Assembly: GCF_014851395.1 (NCBI RefSeq)
Contig: NW_024044459.1
Span: 19,912,664-19,976,663 of the forward strand
Origin: Micropterus salmoides
Lineage: Eukaryota > Chordata > Actinopteri > Centrarchiformes > Centrarchidae
DNA: 64,000 bases
Direction: 5' to 3'
Of the stretch, positions 23,901-36,079 are shown one piece after another; the stretch's first letter is position 1; every line of letters starts with the position of its first letter. Position numbers and translations under genes: made by a program. Under the pieces are notes generated by a model. That model searched no databases. It was not told the origin of the DNA and saw nothing but the letters and a program-made list of their open reading frames with translations.

Positions 23901-25640
23901 GTGTTAAAGTCGATGGAGAAGTCCATTTGTGCTTATTTGTGTATGTAGAAAAGAAAGAAAAATGGTCTGTCCTGATTGTTTTTTTTGTCCAGAATGTGTT
24001 AATTTGAAAATATGTTATGTGAAATATAAATGCATCACTTGTAACACATTTTTGGAACGAGGTTTTGTCTTGACTAGAATAACAAAGAAAAATGGAAGAA
24101 AGAAAGAAAAAGAAATGAAAATACAAACACCAACTTGCCCCTGTTACTCACCAGGACACCTTATGACCATGACGGCACAATAGTATTAAATATAATCATG
24201 CTCTATTTGTATCCACACCACTGCATTCCTTTTCTCTTGTAGCATAATGGGAGGGAAAGCTGAGCCACACAATTTAATACAACACTAGGTTAATATAAGA
24301 CATTGTAGGCAGCAAAGACAGACATTTAGCAGTACAGTATTAGACAGGATTAGGATGATTCATTGTAGAAAGGAGGCACCAGAGATGACAGCTTTAGCCA
24401 CACGTTTGACTAGGTGTCATTTAATACAGCTCCACTGCTGAGCCAAAATGAATTCACTCATGGTGACTTCTGCTCTTTTCATTTTCTTTATTTATATATT
24501 TACCCTTGTTGCATTTGTTCCCCTGTCTCCCCTGTTTTTTTATTCCTTCCTCACAGTTTTAATGGATTTATTTAAATCCAGTCTTTTTTTTCCAATGTGG
24601 CAGCAATCAGAATACCACCAATTTGCAAGAAAATTAGTCCATTTCATCTCTGTAATTACTGACATGAGGGGAGGGTGAGGGTGTATTTGAAACCTTCACA
24701 CATGCTCATTACTGGTTTCTTTGAAGCCTGTAGGAGCTTGTTCTGTCAACAGGTTTGCCAAGAAACCATGACATGATTTACTCTCACCTAGACAGTTTAC
24801 TTCATGTCAAATATAGGCATGCAGTAAAACAGTGACCACATTTCATAACTGGTCAGACGATGATGTGCGCTGAACAATTCTGCAAACACACGGTTATAAT
24901 TCAAAACAGTTTTGCATCATCTCTCCCAAAATGTTACAGAATGGCATAAGCTTAGTTTTCCTTACTCCGTTGAAGTTTGGTGAGGAAGAAGTCATTTTTG
25001 TGGTTTGGGAACTGGGGGAATGAGGGGATGGGAGGACTGAGAGGGGTGAAGGGGTTTAGGTCTTAGTCTACTCTACGTCCAATCTGGCGATGTGTGAAGA
25101 AATGCTGAGATCAGGCCATGGCTGGAGGTTAGGTCAAGTCCCCAATGTAAACCCACAACATTCTTCAAGCCCTAATGGTGTATTGCAAACGTGCCTCTGG
25201 CGGTCTCGTGTGTGTGTGTATGTGCGTTTGTGTGCATTTTCACACTTCTAGCATATCAACTTATATTTCCACTGTGTGGCATAGCAAGGGGAGCAGTGGT
25301 CTTCGAGGGCTCTGGGTTTAAGACCATTATAAAAGATCGTGATTGCGGACGGTTGTGTGAGAATGTGTTTATGTATGTCTGCATTGGGCGCCGACAGGGC
25401 TCTCTCTTGGGGTGGGTTTTAATTCCAAATGGACGTGTGAGGACGGGCAGAGTAAAAAGTGTGTGTATGTGGGGGGTGGAGGGGGTCCACAGATGCAGTG
25501 TGTAAAATGGTTATTGTAGCCTAATCAGCGTAGTGACCTGAATCAGAGTTAATATTGAGGAGCTTGACCTTTTGTGTTGGCGGGAGATGAGGAGTGCCCC
25601 CCATCCCCAGTGGCTTTATGCTAGCATTTTTTCTACACCA
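20970..25640. other. Non-coding DNA, mostly single copy
   Basis: No gene recognised in about 4.7 kb. TG-rich stretches occur at 21180-21205, 21410-21465, 22165-22195 and 22380-22400. 22465-22560 is unique AT-rich sequence with ATTATGCATATTAA, an octamer-like POU motif. A G-rich stretch lies at 25470-25486. Open frames of 80-123 codons show no protein family features. Confidence 0.55.
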
Positions 25641-25646
25641 CAGTGC

Positions 25647-25648
<2 letters not shown>

Positions 25649-25723
<75 letters not shown>
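25649..25723. repeat. Pure (CA)n microsatellite, 75 bp
   Basis: About 37 uninterrupted CA units. The poly Thr-His and poly Cys-Val frames across it are artefacts. Confidence 0.98.
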
Positions 25724-25725
<2 letters not shown>

Positions 25726-26581
25726 ATACTCAAGCATGTAGGCATAGTCAGTGTTCTCTCAAATGTCAGATGTATGGCAGGATCAGAAACAGTAATCCAC
25801 CCACATATAAATATATAAAACAGACAACACTCAGAGGCGTCAGTATTGCACGTCCTCTGCTGTAGTTGAAACTAGAAACAGGCTGGACGGCTCTATAATC
25901 TTCAAAGGTGAGAGAAGAATACAGAGATAAAATGCTGAAACAAACTTGTTGGGTGTTCTAAGCAAGCCGTTGTTCTTTTAAAGAAAGACACCTTATTCAC
26001 TTGCTCTCATCTGCAGTTTCATTTGCATTTGGGAAACCTGCCAAATCATACCTACCCATGCCCAGGGGAAATAGCGGCGTACTTTGATCACAGAATCAGC
26101 AACTACTTCACTTATCATTTTCTCATCCTTGCCTTTCTCCGTGTTTCTGACTTCTGAGTTATTCTCTTACTTCATCTGCTTTCATAACCTCCCATGCTCT
26201 CTGCCTTACTCGCACCTCTTAAATCCTCCCAGTAGTATTAAATTTGTGTTTATCCCTCTAGCCTGCCTCCCCAATGTCTCCGGGTCCCCAAGGAAACATA
26301 GAAAGCACAGAGCCCCAGGTAGGGAGCCCCAGGCTGGGTTTGTAGCTGCCGTGGAAGCCCTCACAGGGATTTGGAAGCTCTAGAGACCCTGTAGTAGCTG
26401 CACAAGGTCTTGTGTTGCACCAGAGAGAGATGAGGAGGGAGAGCGGGCAGAAATAGAGAGCAAGACAGGTGAAAAAACAGAGTCAGAAAAAAGAAATATC
26501 AGGGACTATGTGGTTTTCTTGTGCACATTTTGAGTACATGTTTGTATTTTATTGTAAATGTACACTGCTGGAATGTAAAAT

Positions 26582-26595
26582 CCCCCCCCCCCCCC
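26582..26595. repeat. Poly-C run (14)
   Basis: Fourteen consecutive C residues. It is a likely site of length variation and sequencing error. Confidence 0.95.
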
Positions 26596-27894
26596 ATGTA
26601 TACAATAAACCTCTCCTACATATAAATCCCTGCCTTCCATTTGTCTGACAGAGAGAGAACAATTGGTCGCAGTTACTTCAGAGGCCTTGTCCCGGTCTCT
26701 GCTTTGTACAGGGATAAGATGATGTCCCATGCTAAGAACAAAGCTGGATAATTGACCCCCTTCAGTGGCGCTGGCACAGCTAATGTGGCCAGTTGGACAC
26801 AGGCGGCTTCCTGTGCACACATATGTGCACACATGAATGCACTGACAAGCATAATCATGCTCACACGCAGGCATTCAAACAGGCGGAAGTGCAAACAAAA
26901 CGGCTCACACTGCTCCATACTTGTTTCCCTCTGATTGAACTAAAACAGCATGTGAGTAAATGTAAGCTTTGTGTCATTTCTGGCTCTTTGCTTACAGGGT
27001 TTTCACTGATCTGCTGAGTGCCCTTCTGTAACGGAACACATACACCCTGTAATCTTTTCTGCTTTTGTTATACAGCCTAGGTGTAAACTTTCAGCTTTGA
27101 TGGACAACTTTACAATAGGCAGGCTTTTCCCATTCCTCTGTATGAATAAAGTAGGCTCTGTGTTCTCACTTAACTGTAGGAGGACAGTAAGAAATATTAA
27201 ACATGCTTGATTAGAGTTGAAATATACCTTATTGTCCCGGTGCCTTCTTCATTCTCTCTCTGTATGTACAACATAAGTACATAATGAAATCTGAAGCCTT
27301 TTCCCTCCAGTCACCATTTGAAACTGAAAACACAAAAAACAGATATTACCTCTCTGGCATACTGAGGTAGAGAAACGCTCTTATTCAGTGTTGAATACAG
27401 TGTTAAAATGACTCATGAAGGCTTTTCGCCTTTCATCTCACAAATTAAATTGGTTTGTTTGTGAGAGAAATAACAGAACACAAAAATTTCCAACAAAACG
27501 TGCTTGAATATGTGGCCCTGCTTATGAAGCAACATTTTCTTTCTCGCCCTCTGAGTGTGTGTGTGTGTGCGTGTTTGTGCGTCTCTCTCACTGTGTTATT
27601 GAGCTTGTGCTTAGTGCGGGTCAGTCACATCAGTCATTTTCAAATGGCCAGAGTAGCAGTATACTGTATCCTAATTGTTTGCTGCTTAATACGCTACATC
27701 AATCAGGACTAATTATGACATTGTTTCAGCACTCAGCGTTGTTTCAGCAAATGAGACCGAGTGGGTGAGAGAGGGAGAGAGACAGGAAGAGAAGAACACA
27801 AATGCAAGTGAAGATGTGCAGTGTATAAAACATTGTGTACATCTACCCTTTGTAGTTCTTGATGCCTCCGGGGAATTCCTGTATTATAATATAT

Positions 27895-27960
27895 AATAAT
27901 AAGCTTTCGTTGTATAGCACTTTTCTTCACAAGTTTCCCAAGTGTTTTACAAAAAAACAT
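27895..27960 (-). repeat. Possible degenerate interspersed repeat tail
   Basis: TTGTATAGCACTTTTCTTCAC followed by AAGTGTTTTACAAAAAAA has the general form of a common vertebrate repeat end (TTTATATAGCACTTTTC ... AAAGTGCTTTACAA). The match is recalled rather than searched and boundaries are unclear. Orientation is uncertain. Confidence 0.3.
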
Positions 27961-28198
27961 TGATTGGCTGTGATCAGTCTCCTGTTATTTGAACAGATCT
28001 TTCTATTTTAATGTGAATTTACTTCCTAGCGTTTTCTCTGTAAGATGAAACTGGCATTAAGTTCACGGCTTACAAGAACAGAGATGATCATCTCCAACAG
28101 AGCAGGAGTTCCAGTAACATGCAGGCCAACAAAGTGCAAAGCACAAATATTAAAATGCCTGTACTAAAACTGCTCGCTATGCTTCTTCTCCAAATATG

Positions 28199-28350
28199 GT
28201 AGATAATTTCAATGGCTGCCACATTAATCGCCTTTCATGATTGATTACCTCAGGAATTCGTTTTAATGGGCTCCCATCACCGAGAAGAAGCACCTCCTTG
28301 TTACGCTGAATTATTGTCAGATATTGTGACATGCCATACTATCAAAATAT
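28199..28350. promoter_or_regulatory. Candidate conserved regulatory element
   Basis: Unique, repeat-free sequence with CACATTAATCG near 28221 and TGATTGATTA at 28238-28247, which matches the PBX/HOX type of site. It is followed by TTTTAATGGGC and GAATTATTGTC. This is inference from motif content only. Confidence 0.28.
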
Positions 28351-28359
28351 TATCTTTAG

Positions 28360-29640
28360 TTAAAGAAACTTTAGAGTAGACACACATGCAAACCCTGCCT
28401 TGTACCTTGTGCCTTTAAAAACTTCTTGACTGCAGTGTGTGTGACCTCCTGGTCGTTGCCAAGTGCCTGGGATGGGGGCCCTCTGGCTTGTGAGGCGTTT
28501 TAATGGACCTCTAGACAGTCCATTTCTATTGTGTGTGGAGAACAGCCCTGGTGAATGCAGCAAATTAATCACATTTGGACCCAGATTGGCTGCCACTTTC
28601 CAGTGTGAGCCCCCTTGCTAAGGTGCAACTAGAAGGACTAGAGGGGTCAGACAAGCACAAAATGGAGGGCTGAGGGAATAACAAGGGGAACTCTTTAGTT
28701 AAGCCCTCAGCTGAAAGAGGAACAAGGCTGTCATTTTGTATTCTAGCATGGCCTCTTTCGTGCTCCTGCTGGCATTCCTTCTGCATTTGTAGTAGTAGGT
28801 CCATGCGTCTTTGTGTGTTTGCGTGTGTGTGCATTTGCGTGCATGGAGGCAAAGGCAGAGAGCGTTCTAGCTGTTCTGTTGTGGCAAAGGTCAGCTTGTA
28901 GTGCCAGCTGGAGAGAGGTCTGTGAGGCCCACTGGATAGGAAGACTTGGGGAGGGGGGGGGGAGGATGAGAGAAATGAATGAAAGGTGGGGGAGGTGGCG
29001 GCTGTGGTCGGTTGTAAGAAATGATGCAGAGGCAGGTAGTTGCCATCTAATGTTTATTTCATCAGGACACATAAAAAGCAGGTGATGCTTTCAGAAAACA
29101 GAAACATTAGCTACTTTATTTCAGACTGTAACAAGCAGCGGCAGAATGAGGGTATTGTGGAAAGGAGGAGGGGCGGGTGGAGGAGATGTAGGGCGGAGAG
29201 TTTAATGGGTAAGGGGAGCTGAAAGCATGGAGAAGAGGAGAAAATGGGCTAAGCAGTGAGAGGAACCCCTTGGCTCGCCGTGGCCCCAGTATGCATCTCC
29301 ACTATTGGGATGATAGTGGGGGCAAGAGAAGGCCATTGTTCCTCTTGGATCTTCCTCTCCATTGAAAAGAAAGATGAAAGAGAGGAAGAGAAGAAGGCAA
29401 GAGACAGAAAGAGGGTTAGGGTGTGGGGCTGACCCGTGACCCACCCTGACCCGCAGACACCCGCCACAACTGGGGCTTTTGTCTGAGGATGGAGCTTTCT
29501 GCGACCTCCTCCATGTAAAATCGAACCCCTAGAATCCACCCTTCCCCCTCGGACCCACTCGAATGTGACAAGGTCAGGGTTCAAACACTGTCAGGGGCCC
29601 GGGGCAGTCAAATAGAACTGGGAAGCGGCATAGTGCATAT
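28360..29640. other. Non-coding DNA, partly purine-rich
   Basis: No gene recognised. A G-rich run at 28948-28965 includes ten consecutive Gs. 29150-29260 and 29350-29410 are purine-rich on the plus strand. Frames of about 80-111 codons on the minus strand lie in these tracts and are not believed. Confidence 0.55.
28948..28965 (+). repeat. Poly-G tract
   Basis: GGGGA followed by ten Gs. Together with GGTGGGGGAGGTGG about 25 bases downstream (28985 onward) it forms a G-run cluster. Confidence 0.85.
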
Positions 29641-29647
29641 GTTTTTT

Positions 29648-29672
29648 TGTGTGTGTGTGTGTGTGTGTGTGT
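29648..29672. repeat. (TG)n microsatellite
   Basis: About 12 TG units directly after a seven-T run. Confidence 0.95.
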
Positions 29673-29842
29673 CCGCCTGGATATGTGTTTATATGCTGGT
29701 GTGTGCAGTTGTTAAAAATCTGTGGTCATGTAATGTAATAAGGGGGTGGATTGAAAAGAACGGCTCTCCCAGGGTTTTAGAGTGGTTAAACTAATGCTGG
29801 TTTTATGTTCATTTCAACACCCTTTCAACCCTTTTTTGTTAC

Positions 29843-29843
<1 letters not shown>

Positions 29844-29870
<27 letters not shown>
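29844..29870. repeat. (TG)n microsatellite
   Basis: About 13 uninterrupted TG units, less than 200 bases from the previous TG array. Confidence 0.95.
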
Positions 29871-29873
<3 letters not shown>

Positions 29874-29874
29874 T

Positions 29875-32220
29875 ACATAGGTTCCTGTTGTTGCAGGGAC
29901 TCATTATCATTTGTCCTTTAGCTAGCTAAACTAACTTAAATGTGTTTACCATTCATGGGGATGAAAAACTTTGAATTGGAAAGACTGAGCTGAATCTCCA
30001 ACAGAGACTTTTGAGTCAGAGAGTTTTGACAGAGAGGTTTGTATTTTCATGACCCCCAGTGCTTGCTGATATCAACAGTTACTGTATCCAAGATAATCAG
30101 ACACACACATTCACACAATATTTCTCTTTTATTTCTTTATCCCTCTATACCCCACTTTATTCTCTGTTTAGTCTTTCATCATTGGTATATCATAGTTTAT
30201 ATTCATTGGAAAGCCCATATACTACTGCGAAATCACAGGAGCCTGACTGTTTCCATGTGTTGGGTTTTATAGCCGGTTTCCTGCCTCACTAATGTGGATT
30301 TTATCAACTCAGCATGTGGATATTGATGTTTGAGAGAAAAGTAACATTTCCCTTTGTGAAAATTTCCAACCAAACCCTCTATCACACAGTTGGGGCTCAA
30401 GTTTGGGAATATGTTCTTGGGCACACATAGACTTAAGTCCTGTATAATATAAACACATAAACACTGGTTCTCTCTCTTGCTCTTCCAGACACACACACAC
30501 ACACTCGTCACATTCACACTTCAGAATAATGTGCTTTTGGGATAAAATAAATCACCACAAGATCACACGCACCCGCCGTCAAATCCTTGGCACGGCATCC
30601 ACCAATATAAATGAATTTCATAGACCTGGCCGGTGACTAGAAAACATATATTAACATTTTCCTCTATATTTCAAGCTTGTCAAATGAGGGGGGGTGGGAC
30701 AGAACATACAGCTGGTAAAACTTTTTGACTGATGCTTGCTGACTGGAGTGGAGCATTTAAAGCCATAGCAAGTGGGAGGGAGAGCAGGAAAGAGAGAGTG
30801 AGAGGAGCTAAATGTGGAAAACATGAGGATGCTGGCAGAAAAACAGGCAGTCGAGCAGTGGGGGATCAACAAAGGGATGGTTTGACATGGCTCTGTCAAA
30901 CCAGTGTAATTACTAAACACCCCAAATTACATACCCTCATTTAGTTGTACCCTATCATTCACCACTATCCACATAGTACTGTTTTAACTCCTCCTCTCTG
31001 TCCTGCTCATTCGTGCTCTCCCTTTCGTCCCTCGCCCCCTCCCTTCTGCTTTCTTTCTCATTTGTTGTCATTCCCTCCGTGGTTCTCCTGAGACCTCAAG
31101 TGTTATGTTGCATCCTTGTAAGAGTCCCGGGTGTTATTAAAAACTTAATTTCCAAGTAGGGTACAGAGTGTTTTTTTTCTTGTCAAAAGTAACACATCTG
31201 CACATGAGAAGAAACTCATATGCCCTGGTGTTCATTTTACCATGATGAAAAGATGTGTGACCACGAGCTTCAGCACTAATAGCAGCATGGACTCAGTGTT
31301 ACTAAGGAATTTGGTAAACAGCGAGTGGAAGCCTTGAATAGCAACCGACATCATTTGTCTGTCCAAGATACACTGAGAAGCGATGCTTTCAGCACATGTT
31401 AAATTCAAACCTACTGTGGGTTTAAGGCCTTGTTGTGAGAACATTTATTTACATTAGTCCCCTGACAGTGAGTGAAACATCATTTCCATAAGCTCAGCCT
31501 CTCACATTTCCACGGTCATAATAGAGACAACCATATGTTTAGAAATCAGCAGCTAGACTCGGGGTTACAGTGCCCACTGTGTACATCTGTGGGCTCCTCT
31601 GTATGTACGCCCCAAGTGTGTGTATGTACATTTTTGTGTATATACTTGCATATTTTTAAATGTCTCAATGTCCATATGTGGTGAAGGGTGTATGGTAGTA
31701 TTAATCCCCTGTGATTGTCCTGTTCTGATTGCAGCCTTGCTAGTTTGCTTGGATTGGCACCAAAGGTGGCACAGGCAGACACCAGACAAGTAGCAAAACC
31801 CCTGCCACAGACTAAATACCAGGCTAAAATGCCTATATCCAGTGTCCCTCTGTTTTACCCACAACACACTTGTAGGTTTCCTGTTTGGCTTTCAGTGTGT
31901 ACCTTTTTGATTGAGTTCAGACCGCTCTACATGCCGCCTCGATCTCTGAAGTGTCTCATTCTGTTTGGGAAAGAATGAAGTACTAAGAAACGACTCCCGT
32001 TCCAACATTTTGTGACTGTTTGCACAACTTGAGACCTTGCGGATAGATCAGACTGTCGGGGTTCTCCGTGCCATATCTCTGCTGTGGCAGCACATTGATG
32101 ATGTGATAAACCTGCTCCAGCCCCTCTAGATCATGGCTGACATTTTCACGGTTGACGGGACTTCGAATGAGCCGAGCACCTCACATCAAGGAAGGGATTC
32201 CATTACTGCCCTCGTAACTC
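29875..32220. other. Non-coding DNA, no gene assigned
   Basis: No gene recognised. Pyrimidine-rich sequence lies near 30990-31090. Short CA runs occur near 30488-30504. The rest is unique, moderately AT-rich sequence. Confidence 0.55.
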
Positions 32221-32227
32221 ATGAATT

Positions 32228-32272
32228 GCGCGTGCGCACGCACGCACGCACACACACACACACACACACACA
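32228..32272. repeat. (GC/GCAC/CA)n alternating purine-pyrimidine tract
   Basis: GCGCGTGCGC passes into GCAC units and then about ten CA units. The mixed GC and CA alternation favours left-handed Z-DNA more than a plain CA repeat does; this is general biophysical knowledge, not shown in vivo. Confidence 0.93.
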
Positions 32273-32387
32273 GTCTACTACCTATTCACAAAAGGTAGAC
32301 TTGAGCTAGAGGACACCCGCCCGTTGGACATTGTGCAGATCTGGGGAGATGTGTATCATTCCCAATGAGGACATTTGGGGTTTTCAG

Positions 32388-32507
32388 GGTCGAGGAGTGT
32401 GTGCTCAGTTGGTCTCCGGGGTGATAATCGCAACAAGCGACTTCTGATTTATTGTCCCATCAACGGCCACGGAAACCATCAGCGGAGCGATGCAGATGAG
32501 CGGAGAG
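32388..32507 (+). other. Exon-like or conserved block, unproven
   Basis: This 120-base segment has several CpGs and lies between GGTTTTCAG (AG 32386-32387) and GAG/GTAACT (donor GT 32508-32509). One frame is open for 39 codons from 32390, with the donor falling after the first base of the next codon, and includes KRLLIYCPINGHGNHQR. I recognise no family. The pyrimidine tract before the AG is short, so it may instead be a conserved regulatory element or chance. Confidence 0.18.
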
Positions 32508-32529
32508 GTAACTGAATGAAAAACTACAT

Positions 32530-33240
32530 GAGCAATGGAGAAGTGAAAGAGAAGGGGCTGTGATCAATAGGAGAGAGTGGTGTCCATTTGGGTAATGGAC
32601 AGAGGATCATAAGTGAACAGGGTCAAAAGCTGTTTCATTATCCACTCCATCCTGATCTCTGTCTTGTGACCGTGCGCGTCCATCTGTGTGCATGCAGGTA
32701 TATGCATGAGTGCGTGTGCATCTGCGAGCGAATGTGCATCCTAATGCGCGTGTGTGTGGGCCTCATGTACACACCAGTATAGAGACACGTTGCAGTCAGC
32801 TCCATTATCTCGCCCATCAGCTCTTTCTTCTCATCTCGGCCATGTTAAGTGAATTAGAAGTGAAAGAGAAGAGGCTGATTAGACAGCCAGTGTGAGAAGC
32901 TGACACTACTTTAAAGAGAGCATTAAGATGGTGTTTATCAAACGTCCACAAAATAATAATAATCCCTGTGTCTGATTTGATTACCTTGCTTGAACCCTCA
33001 CAACTTCATCTCACACAAACATACATACACACTCCTAGAATGTCTGAATTCACCTCCTTTTCTCTTCCCTTTTATTTACCATGTGCTTCTGGCTTGTTCA
33101 GGTGCACAGGAGTGTTTGCATGTGATCTGAAGATGCAGGTTAAGTTTCCAAGTCACCTCTGAAAACCCCATCTCTCTGCAGAATTCACAATCTGATCCCA
33201 CCTTTTGCAGCAATGCTTTGAAGTGTATTTGCATTGTGAC
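32530..33240. other. Non-coding DNA
   Basis: No gene recognised. TG/CG-alternating sequence near 32670-32760 gives a Cys-rich artefact frame. Confidence 0.5.
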
Positions 33241-33254
33241 TGGCTGCCAGGTGC

Positions 33255-33465
33255 TCTATTCCCCCCTCTCTCCTTTCTCCCTTCTTCTGTTCTTCGTTCT
33301 CTCTCACCTTTGTTCCCTTCTGCATTTTCTTCTCAATCTTTCCCTATCTCTTTGACTCTCCTTACCTTTTCTCTGTCTCTCTATTTGTCTTCCTACCCTT
33401 TTCTTCATTTTTTTCTCAATTCGTCTATTCACTCACTTCTGTCTTTCTTTTTTGCCTCTGAGCCG
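33255..33465. repeat. Pyrimidine-rich low-complexity tract
   Basis: About 200 bases dominated by C and T on the plus strand. The 93-codon Ser/Leu/Phe-rich frame through it is an artefact. Confidence 0.7.
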
Positions 33466-33892
33466 AAAATTGACCTAAATGGATGAGGTCATGGAGAACT
33501 GTCAACACTGTGATCATATGGCCGCTACCGGCTCTGCTAACAGCTGAGGATGCGCTTTCAATGGCAACTCTTGTGTTTTATAATCTCGGGCTCAGGAGAA
33601 AATTGAGAGATTAATTTGCTGTAAGTAAGGACAGGCTGATAGGCAGGCATGCAGAAGGACAGGAGGTGAACTGATATTAGCGGTTTTGTATCAGGAATAT
33701 GAATATAAATGGACGAACGATTTGAGGTCTTAAACAAATAAACACTGAACTAATCTTACGTAAACCATCCTTCATCATGCTCACAGATAACTGGTATGTC
33801 TGGTTATGTGTGTGTGTGTGTGGTCACAGTTAGTCTGACTAACACATGCTGAGACATCAGAGACAGGCTGTGAGAAGGTGCTGATTTGATCC

Positions 33893-33893
<1 letters not shown>

Positions 33894-33931
<38 letters not shown>
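33894..33931. repeat. (CA)n microsatellite
   Basis: About 18 CA units. A shorter TG run at 33807-33822 lies about 70 bases upstream in the opposite sense, so the two could pair as an imperfect inverted repeat. Confidence 0.95.
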
Positions 33932-33933
<2 letters not shown>

Positions 33934-33934
33934 T

Positions 33935-34490
33935 TTCCTGAAATTAACCTCAACAGTAAGTTTACAGCTGCCTTCAGTCAATGAAACGTGTGAATTTAGA
34001 CACAACACTTGTCAAAAAAAAAATCAGGCCTTCCCTTGAAGATCTGAGCTCTTCATTCGTTCCTGTGGTTCTTACTTGACCATACACTGCTGTTGTTGGT
34101 GATATTCTGAATACTGCCACCGCTACCCGAGCTTCCCCTAGTCCATTTCCTAATGAAACACTATACTTGCCGTGGCAAGGCTTGTCTCTGGAAGTTATGT
34201 AATCCATATGTCAATAATAAGTGTTTGCTGTGTTGTCTTCTCTTACCCTGGGGCGCTGAGTTAAATCTTTCGCATGCTGCTGGATTAATGCAGTCAGTGC
34301 TCTAGACAGAAGAGCATGTATCGTCAAATATAATTAAAAAAAAGTAGTTTTCTTGACTAAACAATGGATTTTGAATGGCAAGTGGTATACAGAGATAGAG
34401 AAACTGGGAACTGTTTCTCACCTCTTGCTTTATTACACAGATCAACATTTACTTTAACAACGTGAAAAACATTACAGCTTTGTTGCCAAA
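33935..34490. other. Non-coding DNA
   Basis: No gene recognised; unique sequence with an A-rich run near 34013-34024. Confidence 0.5.
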
Positions 34491-34499
34491 TTGTTGCCT

Positions 34500-34850
34500 T
34501 GTTTTCACCTATACGTTAGTTGTGTGTGGCGAAAGTAAGTCCTTATTACACAGAGGTCCCGCAATACTGCTGTAAAGAAGAGCTGTCATTACGGCGGCTT
34601 TGCTTTTTTTACACTGAACCAAAAAACACAAGCATAATGCTGCCCCAGTGTGTAATTTCAGATAGCATGACGGCGCTCCGGAAGCAAAAGAGGCGTATTT
34701 CCACTGCATGGTACGGCTCAACTTGACTCGCTTTTGGTATCTCTCTTCAGTTTTCCGCTGCAGATTGTTCCCCCACAACGTAGGCAGAGCTGATTCGACT
34801 CAAAGGAGGAACAACACCGCCCCCCTTTCCGTGTTCATACATTTTCTACA
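34500..34850. mobile_element. Probable teleost interspersed repeat fragment
   Basis: TTTCCACTGCATGGTACGGC (34699 onward) followed by CTCAACTTGACTCGC and a second TTTTCCGCTGCAGATTG has the form of a common fish repeat built of TTTTCCA-GTACC-CTCGACTCG modules. The upstream part (TTACGGCGGCTTTGCTTTTT, GACGGCGCTCCGGAAGC) is CpG-bearing, unlike its surroundings. I could not find inverted ends or a target duplication, so class and limits are unknown. Confidence 0.45.
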
Positions 34851-34859
34851 GAACAGCAA

Positions 34860-35430
34860 GGTGGAATAACAGCACATCAATCCCACTTTGAAAAAGGGGC
34901 TAAAAGAGAGAGAGAGCCAGATTGTAAAAATAGCCTGCAGGATTAATACAAACTAGCTAATGGTGGTTTTCACATAACATGTGGCTAGAACGACTCAGAG
35001 CAAGACGCTCAAACTCTTTGTGTCACCTCCAGGTTCATGTAGAGCAGCCTCAGGCTACTGTTGTTTGAACAGGGACAGCGTAGGCTGACGGCTACCAGCA
35101 TGTGTGTTGCGGACGAGGTGCATCTGCTTTTTAATGTCCCCCCTGTCTCCACTCCACACACACACACCCAGTCTCTCTGTCTAGATGGTTATAAATGGCT
35201 GGGTGTGTGGTGCCTGCAAGCTGTCATTAGGAAGCCATTAGGAGCATGCAGGGGAAGGACAAAACAAAACGGAACAGAACAGAAGAGGAAACATCATCTT
35301 GGATCAGCCACGCTGCATCCTCCACCTCTTCCTCTTTTCCTCCTTCATCTTCTCACCCTGTAGCAGAGTAGAGGTGCTGGGCTAATGGCTACCACACCTC
35401 CCTTCAACTGCCCTAGGCCCCCGGCACTGC
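34860..35430. other. Non-coding DNA
   Basis: No gene recognised. A 100-codon frame at 35061-35363 has no domain and ends in a pyrimidine tract. Confidence 0.5.
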
Positions 35431-35439
35431 TGTCAGACA

Positions 35440-35720
35440 GAATAATATACAGGAAGGAGGGGCTGTGGGTGACTGGAGGGGAGGGGAGTGGAGACAGATG
35501 AGGATAGAGATTTGGCACAGCAAAGGGATACTGATATTGGAAAGGGGAGGGAAAAAGGAAAAAACACAAGACGAACAAGAGCAAAAAAGGGAGTAAGGGT
35601 GGAAAATAAGAAAGAAAAAGAGAAATTGTATGAGGCCTTTTGATTTCACAACTGCCCCCTTGTGTGACACAAAGCAGGAGATGGGAAAAGAAGAGAGAAA
35701 AATCAATAGTCTGACTTTCT
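35440..35720. repeat. Purine-rich tract
   Basis: The plus strand is rich in GGAGGGG, GGAAAAAGG and AAGAAAGAAAAAG motifs for most of about 280 bases. The reverse-strand frames here are Phe/Ser/Pro-rich artefacts. Confidence 0.6.
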
Positions 35721-36079
35721 TTTCCTCCTCTTCAAGTTTCCATCTTTCTGCAACACACAGGAGAAGCCCTTTTAGAGCCACCTCTCCCACCTACTTCTCT
35801 CTCTTTTATTTTGGCCCCTGTGTTTGCAAGATACTGAGAGAAAGTAATAGGACAATAAACAGATACAGTGAATACGAGTAGAAATAGAAAGAGGGAGAGA
35901 GGAGTAAATAAAAGCTTGTGAATAGCTGCTTAAAGCATGGACATGGGGTCTCCTAGCAACCAGGACCAGCTATGCATTTCGTCTCTTTTTGTTTGATTTC
36001 CTTTAAAAGACTGCAAGGAGAAAATACACTTTGATTAGGAGAAGGGTACTGTGGTTTCATTCTCTATGGACCAGCAAAG

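Larger units (their letters stand above)
25730..28190. other. Non-coding DNA, no gene assigned
   Basis: No gene recognised. A poly-C run lies at 26582-26595 and a short TG run near 27557-27570. 26270-26400 is a GC-moderate unique stretch. Frames up to 122 codons on the minus strand cross the poly-C run and read as poly-Gly there. Confidence 0.55.

Noticed and set aside
26506..26874. 122-codon minus-strand frame with poly-Gly
   Set aside because: The Gly run is the 14-C homopolymer; no family resemblance.
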